64,000 nt of DNA from Vibrio sp. MedPE-SWchi (GCA_001874155.1 MPDB01000011.1:1-64000), one strand, 5' to 3'; numbered from the stretch's first letter, positions 38,460 through 50,400 are shown. Notes: generated from the sequence alone by a model not told the origin. Numbers and translations are program-made.

Positions 38460-38580
38460 ATCTAATCTAAGTCATTTTTGAATTATATTGACTAAGGATA
38501 ACAAGAATTTCCCAATCTCCCCACGATTGTTGTTAAAATAGGCCTAATATTAGTTTAAGACAGTGATATAGGCAGAAAAG

Positions 38581-39111
38581 ATGGCCCGTAAAAACCAGAA
38601 AGCGCCTTGGGAACCGGAAGAAGAAATCATTTGGGTAAGCAAAACCGAAATGAAGCACGATATGGAAATACTGCAAAAGCTGGGTGAAGAGCTTGTGTCT
38701 CTAACGCCAGCGATGCTGAAAAAAATCCCAATGAGTGAAGATCTTGCTGATGCAATTAAAGATGCACAGCGCTTCAAGAATGAAGCAAAGCGTCGTCAGC
38801 TACAGTACATTGGCAAAATGATGCGCACGCTCGATACCGAACCCTTGCAAGCAGGATTGGATAAAATCCGTAACAAGCACTCGCAAGCCACGGTCGAATT
38901 CCACAAACTGGAAAAGCTGCGTGATCAAGTGATTGAAGGGGGAGACAGTGCAATTTCTGACATCATGGATCTGTACCCATCTGCCGACCGCCAACGCTTA
39001 CGTCAGCTAGCTCGACAAGCAGCAAAAGAGAAAAAAGCAGGTAAGCCGGCGAAGGCTTTCCGTGAAGTCTTTCAGGTTCTAAAAGAACTGCACGAAGACG
39101 CTCAAGGCTAA
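38581..39111 (+). CDS. darP: Ribosome biogenesis factor DarP (YjgA)
   Basis: DarP, earlier YjgA, associates with late 50S precursors and helps their assembly. The 176-residue helical protein begins with a basic, charged stretch, then [40 protein letters not shown] near residue 77, and the basic C-terminus [35 protein letters not shown]. These fit the DUF615 family over its usual length. It is monocistronic, with pmbA divergent upstream and a terminator shared with the convergent thiQ downstream. Confidence 0.94.
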   Translation: MARKNQKAPWEPEEEIIWVSKTEMKHDMEILQKLGEELVSLTPAMLKKIPMSEDLADAIKDAQRFKNEAKRRQLQYIGKMMRTLDTEPLQAGLDKIRNKHSQATVEFHKLEKLRDQVIEGGDSAISDIMDLYPSADRQRLRQLARQAAKEKKAGKPAKAFREVFQVLKELHEDAQG

Positions 39112-39132
39112 CACCTCCAGCATTGAACTGAT

Positions 39133-39168
39133 AAAAGGTTGATAATCATATGTTTATCAACCTTTTTT
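39133..39168. terminator. Terminator between darP and thiQ
   Basis: AAAAGGTTGATAA (39133-39145) and TTATCAACCTTTT (39154-39166) pair perfectly over 13 bp around an eight-base loop. The T-run follows on the plus strand and an A-rich side gives weaker function on the minus strand. Confidence 0.88.
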
Positions 39169-39182
39169 ATTTCCGTCTGTTT

Positions 39183-39887
39183 TTATGACCCAGCTTGCAC
39201 GAATTCGGCCAGCTGACGGTTCTCGTGCTGGCTGGTGAGTCGATTTATTTCGCCCACGGCATCGACCCTATAATTGGCAATAAAGGCGAAGTGGCTAGCA
39301 ATAGTTATCGCGTCATTAATATGATGCGTCACCATCAGTACCGTAATATTCCGTTCACTGGCGAGCTGCTTAACCAACGTGAGCATCTCTTCCCTTAGAA
39401 CAGGATCTAACGCCGAAAAAGGCTCATCGAGTAACCAAATTGAGTGTGGTTGAACAAAGCAACGAGCAAGAGCCACACGCTGTCGCTGGCCTCCGGATAA
39501 ATGCTCGGGCAACCTATCCAGTAAATCTTCCACTCCAACCTGCCCTGCTGCATCGAGCACCTGCTGCTTCTGAACACTCGTCAATTTTAGCCCTGGGTGC
39601 AACCCTAAACCGATGTTCTCTCTTACGGTGAGATGCGCAAAAAGATTGTGCTCTTGAAACAGCATTGAGAAAGGTCTCTGATGTGGCTCTTTTCCTATTA
39701 CCGATTGACCCGCAGCTTGAATCTCGCCAGAGACAGGGGCGATAAACCCTGCAACTAAGCTTAAAAGCGTCGACTTGCCCGCGCCACTGGGGCCCATTAG
39801 AGCAATGATAGCGCCCTCTTCTATCGCTAAATCAAACTGGAAACACTCTTGGTGGTAGTGGTAATCAACACTTTTAATCTCTAGCAC
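39183..39887 (-). CDS. thiQ: Thiamine ABC transporter ATP-binding protein
   Basis: ThiQ is the ATPase of the ThiBPQ importer for thiamine and thiamine pyrophosphate. The 234-residue protein has Walker A GPSGAGKST (32-40), the Q-loop FSMLFQEHNLFAHLTVREN, signature HLSGGQRQRVALARC near residue 128, Walker B IWLLDEPFSALDP and switch VTHH. The FQEHNLF form and short length are typical of ThiQ. It overlaps the end of thiP by 7 bp and is the last gene of the riboswitch-controlled thi operon. Confidence 0.95.
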   Translation of the reverse strand: MLEIKSVDYHYHQECFQFDLAIEEGAIIALMGPSGAGKSTLLSLVAGFIAPVSGEIQAAGQSVIGKEPHQRPFSMLFQEHNLFAHLTVRENIGLGLHPGLKLTSVQKQQVLDAAGQVGVEDLLDRLPEHLSGGQRQRVALARCFVQPHSIWLLDEPFSALDPVLREEMLTLVKQLASERNITVLMVTHHINDAITIASHFAFIANYRVDAVGEINRLTSQHENRQLAEFVQAGS

Positions 39888-41476
39888 GACGATGATCCTT
39901 TGTTCGCTCTAAGCAGCGTTTCAATTAAGGCAAAACAACTCACACTTAACAGTAGGAGTGTAACGGAAACGACAGCGGCAGCATCCATCTGATAACTTCC
40001 AAGCAATTGAAATAGATACAATGGCAAGGTTCTAAATTCTTGGCTACCAAACAGAGCAATAGCACTTAAATCCCCGATAGAGAACATAAAGCTAATCGCG
40101 AACGCATGAGCAAAAGGTTTTCTCAGTGCTCTAAATTCAACCACTCGCAAGCGTTGCCACCCTTTCATCCCTAAGCTGGCACACACGTATTGATATTGTT
40201 GCCCTATATGCAGCATTGGTTGCGCCAGCGTCTTTATCACAAATGGAAGCGCCATCAAGGCGTTCACGGCAATCACCACCACACTGGCGGCACTGAACAC
40301 ATCGGTAAGATTTCTAATAAGGAGAAACAACCCCGTACTAATAACAAGACCAGGGGTAACTAAAATAATTGTCCCCATCATTTCAATCTGATCCGCACTG
40401 CGATTTTTGTTTCTTAATCTCATGGCGCGACTGGTTATTAAAATGGAGATACCGACACAAACGGCGATTAAACTCGCAAGGCTGGCGACTTTAATGGACG
40501 CGCCAAAGGCAGACCAAAACCTAGCGTCAGTGAGTACATGAGGGAGTTGGCTGTTCAGCCCGCTTAGGATAACCATTAATAAAGGAGGGATGACGAGCAA
40601 TAGAGCACCCATGATCCAAAAGCTATCCCACCCTTTTGAAAGCCAAGTATCACGGCTCAGGTAGATCTGTTTGTGTATCGCACCAGCGGTCACAGATAAA
40701 GGCTTCGACAGCCTTTGAATCGTAAACGCGATAACGGCACACAAAAGCATTTGCCACATGGCAAGCAAAGCCCCAGCTTGTAGATCAAAATCAAACTTTA
40801 TCGCCTGATAAATAGCGAGCTCTATCGTCGTTGATTTTGGTCCGCCACCTAAAGCCATAACCGTAGCAAAGCTGGTAAAACACAACATAAATACAAGGCC
40901 AAATACATGGGGCAATTGCTGCTTTAACCTAGGCCACTCAACCCACTTAAATTTATCCCAATGGCTCATACCCAAATGTGCACACAACTTATGTTGCTCC
41001 GTCGGTACCGTATCCAGAGCTTGGATCAGTAATCGGCTCGCATAAGGAAGGTTAAAAAACACGTGCGCAAGGAGAATGCCATTTAAGCCATAAATCGAAA
41101 ACGGGAGTTCGCTCCCTATACTCTTCAGCCAAGTAGACAGCCATCCACTGTTCCCATAGATCGCTAACAGTCCAAAAACACCCACCAAAACAGGCAGTAC
41201 TAACGTAGTCGCAAAGAGCTTCAACAGCAGTTCTTTGCCTTTAAACTGGCGGCGAGATAGAGCATGAGCAACAGGTATAGCAAAACCTACGCTCAATAAA
41301 GCCGAGAGAAACGCCTGATAAAAACTGAACTTGGTGACATGCCGATAGTAGGGGTCACCCCAAACTTGGCGTATGTCCAATGAGGGCGTTTCAATAAGCA
41401 AAGCCGCCAGTGCAGAAATGACAAAGGTCGCGATAATTAACGCGACCCATATGCCTACTTTAGGGATGGAGTTCAA
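39881..41476 (-). CDS. thiP: Thiamine ABC transporter permease
   Basis: ThiP forms the membrane channel of the thiamine importer. It is a fused double permease of 531 residues: each half has about six hydrophobic segments and its own EAA-type loop for contact with ThiQ (LCAHLGMSHWDKFKWVEWPRL near residue 165; VCASLGMKGWQRLRVVEFRAL near residue 430). This two-in-one design is typical for ThiP and the ferric-iron permeases. It starts 22 bp after thiB and overlaps thiQ by 7 bp. Confidence 0.95.
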   Translation of the reverse strand: MNSIPKVGIWVALIIATFVISALAALLIETPSLDIRQVWGDPYYRHVTKFSFYQAFLSALLSVGFAIPVAHALSRRQFKGKELLLKLFATTLVLPVLVGVFGLLAIYGNSGWLSTWLKSIGSELPFSIYGLNGILLAHVFFNLPYASRLLIQALDTVPTEQHKLCAHLGMSHWDKFKWVEWPRLKQQLPHVFGLVFMLCFTSFATVMALGGGPKSTTIELAIYQAIKFDFDLQAGALLAMWQMLLCAVIAFTIQRLSKPLSVTAGAIHKQIYLSRDTWLSKGWDSFWIMGALLLVIPPLLMVILSGLNSQLPHVLTDARFWSAFGASIKVASLASLIAVCVGISILITSRAMRLRNKNRSADQIEMMGTIILVTPGLVISTGLFLLIRNLTDVFSAASVVVIAVNALMALPFVIKTLAQPMLHIGQQYQYVCASLGMKGWQRLRVVEFRALRKPFAHAFAISFMFSIGDLSAIALFGSQEFRTLPLYLFQLLGSYQMDAAAVVSVTLLLLSVSCFALIETLLRANKGSSSC

Positions 41477-41498
41477 TCTCGCTCCTCAGGGAAAATCA

Positions 41499-42503
41499 TT
41501 ACATTGTTAATGCGCTTTGCCACTCACGAATCCACGCTTTACGCTCGGCTGCGACATCATCAGAACTAAAACTTAATGATTTTTTCGGAATCGTCAGTGT
41601 TTCGTAGCCTTCAGGTAGCTCGACACTAGTGACTGGATACATCCAGTTTCCGGTTGGCATCGCTGACTGGAACTCATCGCTTAAAATAAACGACATAAAT
41701 TCATCCGCTAGTTGTTCATTGCGAGATCCTTTCACTTTCGCTGCCACTTCAACTTGCGTGTAGTGACCTTCAGAAAAGTCTGCCGCCGCATACTTCGCAT
41801 CATTCTCGGCAATTAAGTGATATGCCGGAGAGGTCGTGTACGACAATACAAGATCAGACTCCCCCTTCAAAAACATAGAGTAAGCCTCTGACCAGCCTTT
41901 AGTCACGGTCACTGTTTTCTTAGCCAGCTGTTGCCATGCTTCACTGCTCTCGTCGCCATAAACAGACTTCATCCACAACAACAACCCCTGTCCAGGTGTC
42001 GACGTTCGTGGATCTTGGTAGATCACTTTCAGATCATCACGCTCTTCAACCAACTCTTTCAGGCTTTTAGGTGGGTTTGATAAGGCTTCTTTGTTATACA
42101 CGAATGCAAAATAGCCGAAGTCATAAGGCACAAACGTCTCATCGTTCCAGCCATTGGGTAGCGTCACACTGGATGTATCAACGTCATGGTTCGCTAGCAG
42201 CCCCGTTTCTCTCGCCTCTGCCATCAAATTATTATCAAGCCCAAGCACGATGTCAGCTTTGCTATTGCCTCCCTCTAAACGAAGGCGATTTAATATAGAA
42301 ACGCCGTCATCCAGTGCCACAAAGTTTAAGTCACAGCCACATTGAGCTTCAAAAGCCTTTTCAACGGTAGGGCCAGGGCCCCAATCGGAAGCAAAAGAAT
42401 CATAGGTATAGACGGTTAGAGTGTCCGCGGCTTGAAGCGGTAAAGATAGTACGGATACCGATGCTATTGTCGCAAGGGAAATAGTATTAAGAGGGGTTTT
42501 CAC
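41499..42503 (-). CDS. thiB: Thiamine-binding periplasmic protein
   Basis: ThiB captures thiamine, its monophosphate and diphosphate in the periplasm for ThiPQ. The 334-residue protein begins at a GTG preceded by AAGGAGAG, and has a signal peptide ending ...LPLQAA (cleavage near residue 25). The mature start LTVYTYDSFASDWGPGP and the WSEAYSMFLKGESDLVLSYTTSPAYH segment are typical. It is the first gene after the TPP riboswitch, so the whole uptake operon is expected to be shut down when TPP is plentiful. Confidence 0.96.
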   Translation of the reverse strand: MKTPLNTISLATIASVSVLSLPLQAADTLTVYTYDSFASDWGPGPTVEKAFEAQCGCDLNFVALDDGVSILNRLRLEGGNSKADIVLGLDNNLMAEARETGLLANHDVDTSSVTLPNGWNDETFVPYDFGYFAFVYNKEALSNPPKSLKELVEERDDLKVIYQDPRTSTPGQGLLLWMKSVYGDESSEAWQQLAKKTVTVTKGWSEAYSMFLKGESDLVLSYTTSPAYHLIAENDAKYAAADFSEGHYTQVEVAAKVKGSRNEQLADEFMSFILSDEFQSAMPTGNWMYPVTSVELPEGYETLTIPKKSLSFSSDDVAAERKAWIREWQSALTM

Positions 42504-42611
42504 TGCTCGCTCTCCTTAATTGAGCAGCGTAGAAACCGGGTGAATGCGTAAACTTCGATGAATCGAAGTCTTTAACCTAGTTAGTTAGACTAAAAGTCGC
42601 GCTCCACACTC

Positions 42612-42752
42612 AATTCCTACGCCAGCATTATCTGGTTCAGGTTAATCACTGCTTGATAAATCGCTGTCTGATGGTCACAAGCAGTAGTGCGGGTCCCAAG
42701 CTTCGCTTGATCTCAGCGGATACATTCTATGTATCAGGCTCCCCGATGAGTT
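42612..42752 (-). promoter_or_regulatory. TPP riboswitch (THI element) of thiBPQ
   Basis: Read on the minus strand, the element starts with CTCATCGGGGAGCC and has CGCTGAGATCAAGC in the pyrimidine-sensor arm. It ends with ACCTGAACCAGATAATGCTG followed by GCGTAGGAA, the almost invariant THI-box. A variable P3a arm of about 60 bases separates the two parts. P1 can form between ACTCA and TGAGT. The thiB start lies 109 bases downstream. TPP binding should lower thiBPQ expression; no clear terminator follows, so control of translation start is more likely than termination. Confidence 0.95.
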
Positions 42753-42863
42753 ATTGACGATTGTAATTTGTATTGAGTCACTTATCCATAAAGATTAACC
42801 ATTCATCAACAAACTGGATAACTATTGCTATAGGAGTGATTGAGCATTCTAGATAGAGGTTGT
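42753..42863. other. Region holding the thi operon promoter
   Basis: The 111 bp between the riboswitch and the ubiX stop must contain the thiBPQ promoter on the minus strand. A TACAAT element just upstream of the riboswitch could be its -10, but no good -35 accompanies it. An inverted repeat TTATCCA/TGGATAA (about 42782-42819) lacks a T-run. Confidence 0.4.
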
Positions 42864-43502
42864 CTACTTAGAGTAACCCCAGCGTGGCACTAACCCTTGT
42901 TCAACGCCCAAATGATCTAATATTCTTGCGACCATGAAATCGACCAAATCTTCAATCGACTTTGGCTGATGATAAAAGCCCGGGGCAGCAGGCATGATGG
43001 TCACGCCCATCTGAGACAATTGGTGCATGTTCTCAAGGTGCAAAGTGGAGAATGGTGTTTCACGAACCACGAGTAACAACTGGCCTCGTTCTTTCATCAC
43101 CACATCAGCCGCACGCTCAATCAGATTGTCTGACATACCATGTGCAATTGCAGCAACGCTTCCCGCAGAACAAGGACACACCACCATTTGCTTAGGAGCC
43201 GCGGACCCTGAGGCTACAGGCGAAAACCAATCCTCTTTACCACACACTTCTAGATTATCTGCGTCACACCCTAGATGCTCAACTAAGGCTTTTTTACACG
43301 CATCCGGCCCACTCGGTAGCTTCAAATCATGCTCCGTTGCAAGCACTACTCGCGCCGCGGAGGAAATCAATAAATAGACTTTATAGTCAGCAGCTAGAAG
43401 ACACTCGAGCAAACGAATGCCATAAGGCGCACCAGATGCGCCAGTAAACGCCAGTGTAATGCTTTTATCTTGGGCGACTCTTTGGGTCATATTATTCTTC
43501 AT
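42864..43502 (-). CDS. ubiX: Flavin prenyltransferase UbiX
   Basis: UbiX joins a dimethylallyl group to FMN, making the prenylated flavin cofactor used by the UbiD decarboxylase in ubiquinone synthesis. The 212-residue flavoprotein has [21 protein letters not shown] at the start, [31 protein letters not shown] near residue 125, and [35 protein letters not shown] near residue 157. All fit UbiX. The start may be the ATG at 43502 or four codons later (43490). It lies 36 bp after mpl, same strand, as in many gammaproteobacteria. Confidence 0.95.
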   Translation of the reverse strand: MKNNMTQRVAQDKSITLAFTGASGAPYGIRLLECLLAADYKVYLLISSAARVVLATEHDLKLPSGPDACKKALVEHLGCDADNLEVCGKEDWFSPVASGSAAPKQMVVCPCSAGSVAAIAHGMSDNLIERAADVVMKERGQLLLVVRETPFSTLHLENMHQLSQMGVTIMPAAPGFYHQPKSIEDLVDFMVARILDHLGVEQGLVPRWGYSK

Positions 43503-43538
43503 TTATTTATCATTTCTTAAACTATTATCGAGTACGGT

Positions 43539-44891
43539 TTATGCCGTTAGCGAATCGAGTAATTTGCCGTGAATGCCTTCAAAACCGCCATTACTCATGA
43601 CCAGTATTTGGTCTCCAGACTGCGCCTCTCCGCTAATTTTAGCGACTAATTCATTAATATCACGATAAACAAATGCATCTTGTTGGCAATTATCCGCGAT
43701 ATCCTGAAGTGACCAGTCAATCGTATCGGGCTGATAAAGATAAACGACATCCGCTTTGGCTAGGGAACTCGCTAATGTGTCTTTATGAACTCCGCGCTTC
43801 ATCGTGGCTGATCGAGGCTCTAAGACGGCAATGATTTTTTCATCGCCTACTTTGTTACGTAACCCATCTAGGGTCAGTTCAATCGCAGTTGGATGATGCG
43901 CAAAATCATCATAAACCGACACACCATTAACGATGCCTTTTAACTCCAATCGGCGCTTTGTGTTTATAAACTCGCCAAGAGCTTCGCAGGCTAAATCGGG
44001 CGTAACACCCACATGTCTTGCTGCAGATATCGCCATTAAGGCATTCTCGACGTTGTGGTCACCCACTAAATTCCACGTCACTTTGCCAACACATTTGTCA
44101 TACAAATAAATCTCAAAGACAGAGCCATCTTTTACCACTTTTTCAGCGCGCCACTCGCCATTTGCGCCTGTAAACTCGGTTTCACTCCAGCACCCTCTGG
44201 ATAAAACATCATCAATATTTGTATTATTATTGGGGGCGAGTATTCGTCCATTACTAGGGACGGTTCTGACTAAATGGTGAAATTGACGCTTAATCGCCTC
44301 TAGATCATCGAAAATATCAGCATGATCGAACTCCAGATTGTTCATAACCAATGTGCGCGGGTGATAATGGACAAACTTAGAACGTTTATCAAAAAAAGCA
44401 CTGTCGTATTCATCAGCCTCAACAATGAAAAACATGCTATCGCCAAGTCGAGCAGAAATACCAAAATTACCAAGCACTCCACCCACTAAGAATCCGGGGT
44501 TGTAACCACACGATTCCAAAATCCACGCCAACATACTTGAGGTTGTTGTTTTGCCATGAGTTCCAGACACCGCCATCACCCAACGGTCATGAAGCAAGAA
44601 CTCTTGCAGCCATTGTGGTCCAGAGGTGTATCGCAAATTGCTGTTTAGCACATGCTCAACGCAAGGGTTACCACGACTCATTGCGTTACCAATCACCACG
44701 AGATCAGGCTTAGAGTCGAGCTGAGATGGGTCAAAGCCTTCTATTATTTCAATACCTTGCGACTCTAATAAGGTGCTCATCGGGGGATATACATTGGCAT
44801 CAGAGCCTGTGACTTTATGCCCTAGTTGGCGAGCTAACACCGCTGCGCCGCCCATGAATGTGCCACAAATGCCCAAGATATGAATATGCAT
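43539..44891 (-). CDS. mpl: UDP-MurNAc:L-Ala-gamma-D-Glu-meso-diaminopimelate ligase Mpl
   Basis: Mpl attaches the recycled murein tripeptide to UDP-MurNAc, returning it to peptidoglycan synthesis. The 450-residue protein is a Mur ligase: MHIHILGICGTFMGGAAVLARQLGHKVTGSD at the N-terminus (MurC-like, but GTFMGG marks Mpl), the ATP loop VSGTHGKTTTSSML (110-120), EADEYDSAFFDKRSKFVHY near residue 158, and YDDFAHHPTAIELTL near residue 325. It diverges from fbp, a neighbour arrangement also found in E. coli. Confidence 0.96.
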   Translation of the reverse strand: MHIHILGICGTFMGGAAVLARQLGHKVTGSDANVYPPMSTLLESQGIEIIEGFDPSQLDSKPDLVVIGNAMSRGNPCVEHVLNSNLRYTSGPQWLQEFLLHDRWVMAVSGTHGKTTTSSMLAWILESCGYNPGFLVGGVLGNFGISARLGDSMFFIVEADEYDSAFFDKRSKFVHYHPRTLVMNNLEFDHADIFDDLEAIKRQFHHLVRTVPSNGRILAPNNNTNIDDVLSRGCWSETEFTGANGEWRAEKVVKDGSVFEIYLYDKCVGKVTWNLVGDHNVENALMAISAARHVGVTPDLACEALGEFINTKRRLELKGIVNGVSVYDDFAHHPTAIELTLDGLRNKVGDEKIIAVLEPRSATMKRGVHKDTLASSLAKADVVYLYQPDTIDWSLQDIADNCQQDAFVYRDINELVAKISGEAQSGDQILVMSNGGFEGIHGKLLDSLTA

Positions 44892-45061
44892 ACACGCTAG
44901 CCTTACGAGGTAGAAATCGATTCAGAGTCTCATTATCTCTATTTCTTTCGTAATTGAAAGTGGGATTGCAAATCGCTGACAAACGACAAATGATTTGAGA
45001 TCTCAATCGGTTACTTCATTACCATAAATAAGATCTAACGCTTACACTGTATTTAGTGTGA

Positions 45062-46144
<1,083 letters not shown>

Positions 46145-46160
46145 TTTTCTGTAAGCTTAA

Positions 46161-46192
46161 AAGGTAAGCGATAGTGTCTATTGCTTGCCTTA
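46161..46192 (+). terminator. Probable fbp terminator
   Basis: AAGGTAAGCGATAG and CTATTGCTTGCCTT pair over 14 positions with two G-U wobbles around a TGT loop, 16 bp after the fbp stop. The following sequence is only moderately T-rich. Confidence 0.6.
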
Positions 46193-46370
46193 CTTCCTTT
46201 AAACACTCTTCGCCATTAATGACTTCCTAGCCTCAAAAACTCAACTCGTAGCGCTGCTTTTCAGTCAGCACCAACTCGTCAATCTGATTTCATCCTCTCG
46301 ATCTTTTTCAATTTCAAATCTACCAACTAGACTTACAAAGCTTACTTACCATTCCTTAGAGGAGCTCGAG

Positions 46371-46895
46371 ATGAGTCTAAACACCGTTCCTGCTGGCATT
46401 GCTCTGCCAGACGATATTTATGTCATTATCGAAATTCCCGCGAACGCTGACCCTATCAAATACGAAGTCGATAAAGATTCTGGGGCTGTTTTTGTCGATC
46501 GCTTCATGTCCGCCCCCATGTTTTATCCGTGCAACTATGGCTATATCAATGACACGCTGTCTTTAGATGGCGATCCTGTTGATGTCCTTGTGCCAACCCC
46601 ATTTCCACTGATTCCTGGCTCAGTCATTCGCTGCCGACCGGTTGGGGTATTAAAAATGAGTGATGAGTCTGGTGAGGATGCGAAAGTCTTTGCTGTACCG
46701 CACGCCAAAATTTCTACCGAATATGAACACATTCAAGATGTTGACGACATACCAACGTTATTAAAAGCACAGATCACACATTTTTTTGAGCGTTATAAAG
46801 AACTGGAAAGTGGGAAGTGGGTCAAGGTAGAAGGGTGGGAAGATATAGAAGCGGCAAAAGAAGAAATCATGCTTTCATACCAACGAGCCAAGTAA
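46371..46895 (+). CDS. ppa: Inorganic pyrophosphatase
   Basis: Ppa hydrolyses pyrophosphate to phosphate, pulling biosynthetic reactions forward; it is an essential cytosolic family I enzyme. The 174-residue protein shows the substrate tyrosine and lysine region [10 protein letters not shown], then [23 protein letters not shown] with the three aspartates of the DGDPVD metal-binding motif near residue 66, and [25 protein letters not shown] C-terminus. AGGAGCTCGAG precedes the ATG. It sits alone between fbp and the convergent DUF2799 gene. Confidence 0.97.
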   Translation: MSLNTVPAGIALPDDIYVIIEIPANADPIKYEVDKDSGAVFVDRFMSAPMFYPCNYGYINDTLSLDGDPVDVLVPTPFPLIPGSVIRCRPVGVLKMSDESGEDAKVFAVPHAKISTEYEHIQDVDDIPTLLKAQITHFFERYKELESGKWVKVEGWEDIEAAKEEIMLSYQRAK

Positions 46896-46910
46896 CTTAA
46901 AAGTGATAAA

Positions 46911-46942
46911 AGAGGCGTCTTGGGTAAACTCAAGCCGCCTCT
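46911..46942 (-). terminator. Terminator of the DUF2799 gene
   Basis: AGAGGCG and CGCCTCT, with inner CTTG/CAAG pairing, form a hairpin whose T-run lies on the minus-strand side (TTTTATC). It therefore fits the convergent DUF2799 gene better than ppa. Confidence 0.65.
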
Positions 46943-46991
46943 AGTTACAACGGCCAAGGTTTTCAGTGCAACCTCGCGGTGCAGGTACCAT

Positions 46992-47345
46992 CTAAAAAGT
47001 ACTCCCCGACTCACGGCCAGCATTGTAATCTTGACGGAACCAGACGTCGACATCATCGCAGATACCTCGATATGGTTTTCCAGCGACACCTAGCATGCGT
47101 GCATCTTGTGAGCAGTACTCTGTCTTTCCGTCACCGTAACCTTGTTCATATGCCATATACAGCTCGTCATTAAGTACACCATTCAGATCTTGCTTTGCAA
47201 GCCGATCTTGAGAGTCTTGCCAATGACCTTCTAAGCCTCGCTGTTTTCCATACTCAGTCCAATCGTTTGCTGCCATGGATGTCGGCGTGGTTACTTGAGC
47301 ACAACCAACCACGAACAAAGCGACCAGCAAAAATAAATATTTCAT
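46992..47345 (-). CDS. DUF2799 family lipoprotein
   Basis: A 117-residue envelope lipoprotein of unknown function. The signal MKYLFLLVALFVVGC has a lipobox ending at Cys15, followed by Ala-Gln, which lets it pass to the outer membrane under the enteric +2 rule. The mature part shows the DUF2799 pattern: WTEYGKQRGLEGH, YMAYEQGYGDGKTEYCS and WFRQDYNAGRESG, three short repeats built on G-x3-G or E-x-G-Y. Two further cysteines may pair. AGGAAGAAACA precedes the ATG. It stands alone between ppa and tamB. Confidence 0.85.
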   Translation of the reverse strand: MKYLFLLVALFVVGCAQVTTPTSMAANDWTEYGKQRGLEGHWQDSQDRLAKQDLNGVLNDELYMAYEQGYGDGKTEYCSQDARMLGVAGKPYRGICDDVDVWFRQDYNAGRESGSTF

Positions 47346-47466
47346 TGTTTCTTCCTCTATTAGATGAAGTGCAATAAGTAAGATGACAATTGATCACCTT
47401 CCAATACCATAAGACCCACTTGGTATCGCTTATATTTCAACCATACGGTTATTTAGCAGAAAGCGA

Positions 47467-50400
47467 TCACTCAAACTCAAACTGATAAAGCAGGTCAACC
47501 GCGTTATCAACACCTGACAACACCTCAACATAGAGATCCGTCATTAACCGGTATCGAACCGTAAATTCACCTACTGAGTCAAAGATGCCAACGCCATACT
47601 TTACCTGCAAACCTGGCAGCACGTAGCCACTTACCGTCACCTGAGACTCATCACCTGACCCTGCCGTATCGAGCTGTAAATCTTGAACGCCGAATGCTTC
47701 ACCAATTTCACCGACGACCTTTCCGCTCTTAGCGAGACTGAGACCAATTAAGGTCGTTGTCATGGCATTGCCACCGGTTTCTGCATCAATATCTTGCCCA
47801 CGTAGCAGGTACGAAAGCGCGTTAGCTTGAGGCATGGCTGGTTCAGAGAAAATAGTCACCGCCGGTTCATCAGCGGGGCCATCCACTCGGACTCCTGCAA
47901 CAACATCATCACGCGTGTTTTCTGGGTTTCGAATCGCACTGATAGAGACGTAAGGTTGATCGACAGGGCCGTTCATGAGGATTTTTCCTTCATTGATGAT
48001 CAGGTCTTGGCCAAAAGATCGGTACGATCCGTCTACAATGTTGATCTCACCTAGAATGATCGGCCCTTTATCCCGTTGAGTCACGTTCAACTGGCCAACA
48101 AGGTTACCCTCTAGTCCGAAGGCTGAAAGAGTAAACTCGTCACCGATCGTGATCTGAATGTCGGTTTCCAGCGCAAATACGCTATTGCTCGCATCGTCGA
48201 TGGGTTTAAGCATTTCATCCAATAAGACCTGATCCTTCGACACCCCTATGGCGCTTGGTGGAAGGTCCTCAACCAATATATTCCCCCAAGGAAGATCGAT
48301 TGTGCCCGACACCTTGGCTAAATCAGGTGCAAGGTTGATTGTCATATCAGGCGTGACCTTTACTTTTAGCATAGGCGGTTGACTGACAAGTAACTCTTTC
48401 GCAAACACGCGAATATTGCTGCTCCAAGCCTCTAAATCAGCCCAATCGGCATCCCCTTCAATGTTCAACGGACCATCTGGCGTTGTGATGTTGGCTTGTA
48501 AATTTGCTTTCGTTCCAGAAAAGTCAGCCACGATCTGACCACTATTGATATCTATTGGTGACAATTCACCGAGTAACAACAGCTCATCAATTTTTAGCTC
48601 ACCCATGACGTTGGGTTTAGTTAAGTCTCCATTCAATGAGAGCTGAGAGTTCACCTTTGCATCAAATCGGTTGAACTCTCCAATGAGAGGCGACAAAAAG
48701 GCGAGCCCAATTTGAGAGATACGTACGTTGCCTTCTAAACCATTATCCAGCTGCTGAATGTTGGGAAGCATAATGTCCCCAGATACTTCACCATTATCAG
48801 TGAAATCAAGTAACCAATTGGCGTTCAGCTGGTCATTGGCTAATGCTGCGTCAATCGTAATGGAATCCCACCCAACGACTAGAGGTGCGTCAGGCAGGCC
48901 TGAGACTTGCCCTTTCGGCATGCTCAACATCAGCTCGACTTCCGGTTTGGCGTTAGGAGCCCATTTAGCCTTAGCCTGAGCATTAACTTCACCTTCGACT
49001 TGAGTACCTTGAGGAATAAACGCCGCTAATTGTTCAAAATTAAACTGATGAATAGAGAGTTGAGCCTCTCCCTTTTCTCCAACATTGATGTCTTCGTCTA
49101 AACAAATCGACGACTGCTCTTGCAACCAGCAGTGCGCAGCGACAAAAGCCTGCTGCTCATCAATATCAACACTGACCTTGGTCGAGTTATCTAGATTCCA
49201 TTCGCCCTGCTGCGACTTAAGCAGTAACCGCTCTAAGTTACCTGCCCAGCTTAACGTCGGTTCTTGATTGAGGGATCCTTCAATGGCTAAGCTGGTTGAG
49301 GCGATCTCGGATATAACATCAAGCCCTAACCGGTGCTCTTCTAACGATCCGTTTAGCTTAAGATCAACCGAATCAACACTATTCTCTTGATAAAGAATGG
49401 AACTGGCTTGTAGATTTAGATCCGCTTCGATGTCAGGCAATGGTGTGACCTCACCAGAGAGCGTTACTTTTTTTACACTCGCTTCGCCACGCCAGTCAAT
49501 ATTATGCGCCGATAATGCGAGTTTGATGTTTGGCTCAGAAAGCTTCCCTTTTAAAGAAACCCCTCCTAATAGTGCGCCCTCTAATTCGGGTACTGATTTG
49601 ATTAATTCAGGAAACGCTATATTAACGTTCATATCCCAGTTTTTACTGAGTTCACCTTTGGCTTCAATTGAATTAGGGCCATGCGCTAATATTAGGCTTG
49701 GAGTTTGAACGTAAAACTCGCCTTTGCCTTGCTCATCTGATGCCACTAACGAGCCACTGATGTTGAGAGGGTAATCTCTCAAGATCCCGTCAATATCGAT
49801 CACTGACGTATTGGTTGCCCAGCCACCAGATTCAGTCAACGAACCCGCAGTCTCAATATCACCACTTATATTCCCTTCCGCTTCAGGCCAATATAGTCCA
49901 GGTTGGATTTGATCAAGATGTAACTTACCACTCCAGTTTATCGGCGCACTCCAATTCGCGAAGACTTCACCGTCAACCCTTCCTCCCAGAGTCACCAACG
50001 CTATCTCTTTCAAGTTGATCTGTTCGAGATCACCTTCTCCCAATACATCCACACTTATATCCGGAAACCCCACGCCTTGAATGTCAGCATCCAGAGCGAG
50101 GTCATACCCTTCTAAGCTTCCAGAGCTCGATAACGTATCAATAGAAACTTTATAATCTGCTTTTCCCATGAGCGGCCATTGTGCTCGCACATTACTGAGT
50201 AACACTTGATAGGGTAAATTGGGCTTTAAGGTGTGTAATTTTCCGTTAATATCCGCTTCAACTAACCCACTCAACTGGCTCTCAATTTCAAGTTCAGCAA
50301 CGCTTCCGTTGGCTGACAGAGAAAGTTTCTGCCCCTCCGCTTGCGAGTGTTTCACTAATGCAGAGAGCTCTGCGCTAAGTGGGTAATTCCCTTCAAGCCT

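Noticed and set aside
48758..49708. Several plus-strand frames of 60-110 codons opposite tamB
   Set aside because: All are antisense to a continuous 1260-residue gene, with low-complexity serine-rich products and no ribosome-binding sites.
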